From assembly GCF_000682775.1 (NCBI RefSeq), contig NZ_AWFI01000012.1:124001-188000 (forward strand): a stretch of 64,000 nucleotides of DNA, read 5' to 3'. The position numbers and the translations under genes were made by a program. Positions within the stretch are counted from its first letter, which is position 1, and every line of letters begins with the position of its first letter. Shown here one piece after another: positions 61,990 through 64,000 of this stretch. The notes below the pieces were generated by a model. That model had not been told where the DNA came from, did not search any database, and saw only the letters and a program-made list of their open reading frames with translations. Origin of the DNA: Hyphomonas sp. L-53-1-40. Its GTDB lineage: Bacteria; Pseudomonadota; Alphaproteobacteria; Caulobacterales; Hyphomonadaceae.

Positions 61990-63470
61990 CCGCCCGCGCA
62001 CTGATGTTGCAAGGCACTGGCTCGGATGTCGGCAAGTCTGTCCTGACGGCGGCCCTTTGCCGGATCGCGCGGCGCCGAGGCCTGAGTGTTGCCCCCTTCA
62101 AACCTCAGAACATGTCCAACAATGCCGCCGCCTGTCCAACGGGTGGTGAAATTGGCCGCGCTCAGGCGCTGCAGGCGCGTGCAGCAGGCCTGGACCCCCA
62201 TGTTGACATGAATCCGGTGCTTCTGAAGCCCCAGACAGACCGTACCGCGCAGCTCGTCGTACATGGCAAGGCTACTCATGCCATGGAGGCCGCAGACTAT
62301 ATGGCCAATCGCGACCAGTTGATGGGCGCAGTCATGGAGAGCTTTGGCCGACTTACCAATGCGTACGACCTGGTCATTGTCGAGGGTGCCGGCAGCCCGG
62401 CGGAAATAAATCTGCGCGACCGGGACATAGCAAATATGGGGTTTGCCCGACGCGCGGGCGTTCCCGTTTGTCTGGTTGGCGACATCGAAAAAGGTGGTGT
62501 CATTGCCAGCCTTGTTGGAACACGGAATGTAATTGAGAAGAAAGACAGTGCGATGATCCGCGCCTTTCTGGTGAACAAGTTCCGGGGCGATTTAAAGCTA
62601 TTTGATGAAGGCGTGACGGAAATCGAAACCCGCGCCAGGTGGCCGTGCCTCGGCGTGATACCCTGGTTGCCCGCCGCTTCAAAACTGCCTGCCGAAGACG
62701 CGCTCGTCCTGGACACGCCGCTCACCCCCTCTGGAAAGGCTTTGAAAATCGCGGCCCCCATGTTGTCGCGGATCGCAAATTTCGACGATGCCGACCCCCT
62801 CAAGCTTGAGGAGAACGTCAAGTTCAGTTGGATTCCTCCGGGCCAAGCCATTCCGCGCAACACGGATGTTGTTATCCTGTTTGGTACGAAATCAACCCTC
62901 GGTGATCTCGCCTTCCTGCGCGCGCAGGGTTGGGACCATGACATCATTGCTCACGCGCGTGCGGGGGGCCGGGTGCTCGGTATTTGTGGAGGTTACCAGA
63001 TGCTTGGCAACCGGATCTCTGACCCTTTCGGCGTAGATGGTGAGCCGGGCGAAGCAGCCGGCTTGGGATTGCTCAATGTCGATACAATAATGACCCGGCA
63101 CAAGGAAGTGAAACCTGTCAGCAGAGCCGTGAGTACCTTGGGACCGACCGCATCCGGATATGTCATTCATGCCGGTCGCACGTCAGGCCCTGATACGAAG
63201 CGTCCGTTCATAAATCTTGGTGCGGAGCAGGATGGCGCGTGCAGCGCAAATGGCCGGATCGAAGGCACATATCTGCACGGAGCGTTCGCAGGCAATGAGT
63301 TTCGCCGCGCGTGGCTGGAACAGGCCGGACATTTTCGCGGGGCAAATCTCGACTATGATGCGGCAGTGGACACCGCTCTGGACGAATTGGCCGATGGCGT
63401 CGAGCAAGCCGTGGATGTTGACGCACTGCTGAACCTTGCGGAAGAGCCTGGTTGGCGACGGAAAGCTTGA
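61986..63470 (+). CDS. cobQ: Cobyric acid synthase CobQ
   Basis: Amidates four carboxylates of adenosylcobyrinic acid diamide with glutamine and ATP. 494 residues. N-terminal dethiobiotin-synthetase-like ATPase MLQGTGSDVGKSVLTAALCR and PFKPQNMSNNA, then GAGSPAEINLRDRDIANM. The C-terminal glutaminase domain has the Cys in GRVLGICGGYQMLGNRI and His in GTYLHGAFAGN. Coupled to btuD and, by a shared base (TGATG), to cobD. Confidence 0.95.
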   Translation: MTARALMLQGTGSDVGKSVLTAALCRIARRRGLSVAPFKPQNMSNNAAACPTGGEIGRAQALQARAAGLDPHVDMNPVLLKPQTDRTAQLVVHGKATHAMEAADYMANRDQLMGAVMESFGRLTNAYDLVIVEGAGSPAEINLRDRDIANMGFARRAGVPVCLVGDIEKGGVIASLVGTRNVIEKKDSAMIRAFLVNKFRGDLKLFDEGVTEIETRARWPCLGVIPWLPAASKLPAEDALVLDTPLTPSGKALKIAAPMLSRIANFDDADPLKLEENVKFSWIPPGQAIPRNTDVVILFGTKSTLGDLAFLRAQGWDHDIIAHARAGGRVLGICGGYQMLGNRISDPFGVDGEPGEAAGLGLLNVDTIMTRHKEVKPVSRAVSTLGPTASGYVIHAGRTSGPDTKRPFINLGAEQDGACSANGRIEGTYLHGAFAGNEFRRAWLEQAGHFRGANLDYDAAVDTALDELADGVEQAVDVDALLNLAEEPGWRRKA

Positions 63471-64000
63471 TGGGGTTCGCGCCATTGATACTATGCGCAT
63501 GGGGGTTGGAGGTCATAATTGGCTGGCCTCAACAACTGTTTCGCCGAGTTGGTCACCCAGTGACATGGCTGGGCGGGGTAATCGGCACCGCGGACCGGAT
63601 GCTGAACCGCCCGAATTGGTCACACAAGGCTCGCTACCTGATGGGCGGATTTGCAAGCGCGGTTCTCATATTGAGTGTCGCCGCTCTGGCGCACGCCATT
63701 TCGCGCCTATTGCCACCAACGCTTGTCGGAACTGTTCTTGAAGCAGCCATCGCCTCAAGCCTCATCGCGTCCCGTAGCCTTCATTCACACGTAGCTGACG
63801 TGGCGAAACCTCTAGTGACAGGAGATATCAGTGCAGCACGCCAGGCGGTTTCGTTGATCGTGGGCCGGGACCCTGCGCTGCTGGAGGAGGATGGCATCTC
63901 GCGCGCAGCGCTGGAAAGCCTTGCCGAAAACATGTCTGACGGTGTGATTGCCCCGGTGTTTTGGGGGCTTGTATTCGGACTGCCGGGAATTGCTGCGTAC
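63470..64000 (+). CDS. cobD: Adenosylcobinamide-phosphate synthase CobD/CbiB (3' end outside window)
   Basis: Attaches the aminopropanol arm to adenosylcobyric acid. The first 177 codons are visible. ATG 63470 shares its A with the cobQ stop. MGFAPLILCAWGLEVIIGWPQ, then HPVTWLGGVIGTADRMLNRP, the typical SLHSHVADVAKPLVTGDISAARQAVSLIVGRD, and ALESLAENMSDGVIAPVFWG. Polytopic membrane protein. The sequence is open to the last base of the window. Confidence 0.93.
   Translation, partial: MGFAPLILCAWGLEVIIGWPQQLFRRVGHPVTWLGGVIGTADRMLNRPNWSHKARYLMGGFASAVLILSVAALAHAISRLLPPTLVGTVLEAAIASSLIASRSLHSHVADVAKPLVTGDISAARQAVSLIVGRDPALLEEDGISRAALESLAENMSDGVIAPVFWGLVFGLPGIAAY

Noticed and set aside
1..64000. 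CRISPR arrays, insertion sequences, prophage or integrative elements
   Set aside because: No regularly spaced repeats, transposase, integrase or tRNA-adjacent direct repeats were seen; the tRNA genes are flanked by ordinary sequence.

Overview
The window looks like chromosomal DNA from a GC-rich alphaproteobacterium of the Caulobacterales/Hyphomonadaceae type. This is inferred from gene content, not from a database match: a MipZ division-plane ATPase and a PopZ polar-organizing protein lie 24 kb apart, TTAA-N7-TTAA-like (CtrA-type) boxes occur in promoter regions, and the gene order tsaE-amgK-murU-addB-addA-trxA is familiar from this lineage. I saw no phage, insertion sequence or CRISPR array. 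Most genes are core metabolism or cell biology, with one clear accessory block for xylan and xylose.

Layout: 1-1.1 kb is folate synthesis (folP, 5' part of folB). 1.5-6.6 kb holds a disordered small protein, tRNA-Lys, a frameshifted lipoprotein, tgt with a damaged zinc site, an amidohydrolase and mipZ with an unknown partner. 6.7-8.6 kb has panC and hisC. 8.7-22.1 kb is the xylan/xylose locus: two LacI regulators, xylose isomerase, xylulokinase, a mutarotase, an exported GH10 xylanase, GH43 and GH3 lipoprotein glycosidases, and a sugar-porter MFS transporter. Palindromes centred on CG lie in its control regions. 22.3-29.5 kb has two envelope unknowns, ilvD, an isoaspartyl peptidase and valS. 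29.5-33.1 kb has popZ, tolC, pcm, tRNA-Cys, a candidate small RNA and tRNA-Asn.

33.1-38 kb contains an ExoD-family protein, L-serine dehydratase, a flavin monooxygenase, a small zinc protein, an ABC ATPase without its permease, and thioredoxin. 38-47 kb is the tsaE-amgK-murU-addB-addA run, in which murU appears to have lost its N-terminal nucleotide-binding loop. 47-54 kb has a ferredoxin reductase/ferredoxin pair, a thioesterase, a TIR-domain membrane protein lacking the usual catalytic Glu, ychF, an acyltransferase and an ATP-grasp protein. 54.2-64 kb is vitamin B12: cobT-cobS-cobC-cobO, then a cobalamin riboswitch leading btuB-btuF-btuC-btuD-cobQ-cobD, the last running off the end.

How it fits together: the xylan block can be read as one pathway. 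Exported xylanase and surface glycosidases release xylose or oligomers, the MFS porter imports the sugar, the mutarotase equilibrates its anomers, and XylA/XylB convert it to xylulose 5-phosphate. The B12 block combines uptake (BtuB, BtuF, BtuC, BtuD) with late corrin assembly. No decisive new system such as a defence island was found. The most checkable oddities are the disrupted murU, the Tgt zinc-ligand loss, the LacI operator set, the CtrA-like boxes at mipZ, popZ and a candidate small RNA, and terminators placed directly in front of the GH3 gene and valS.
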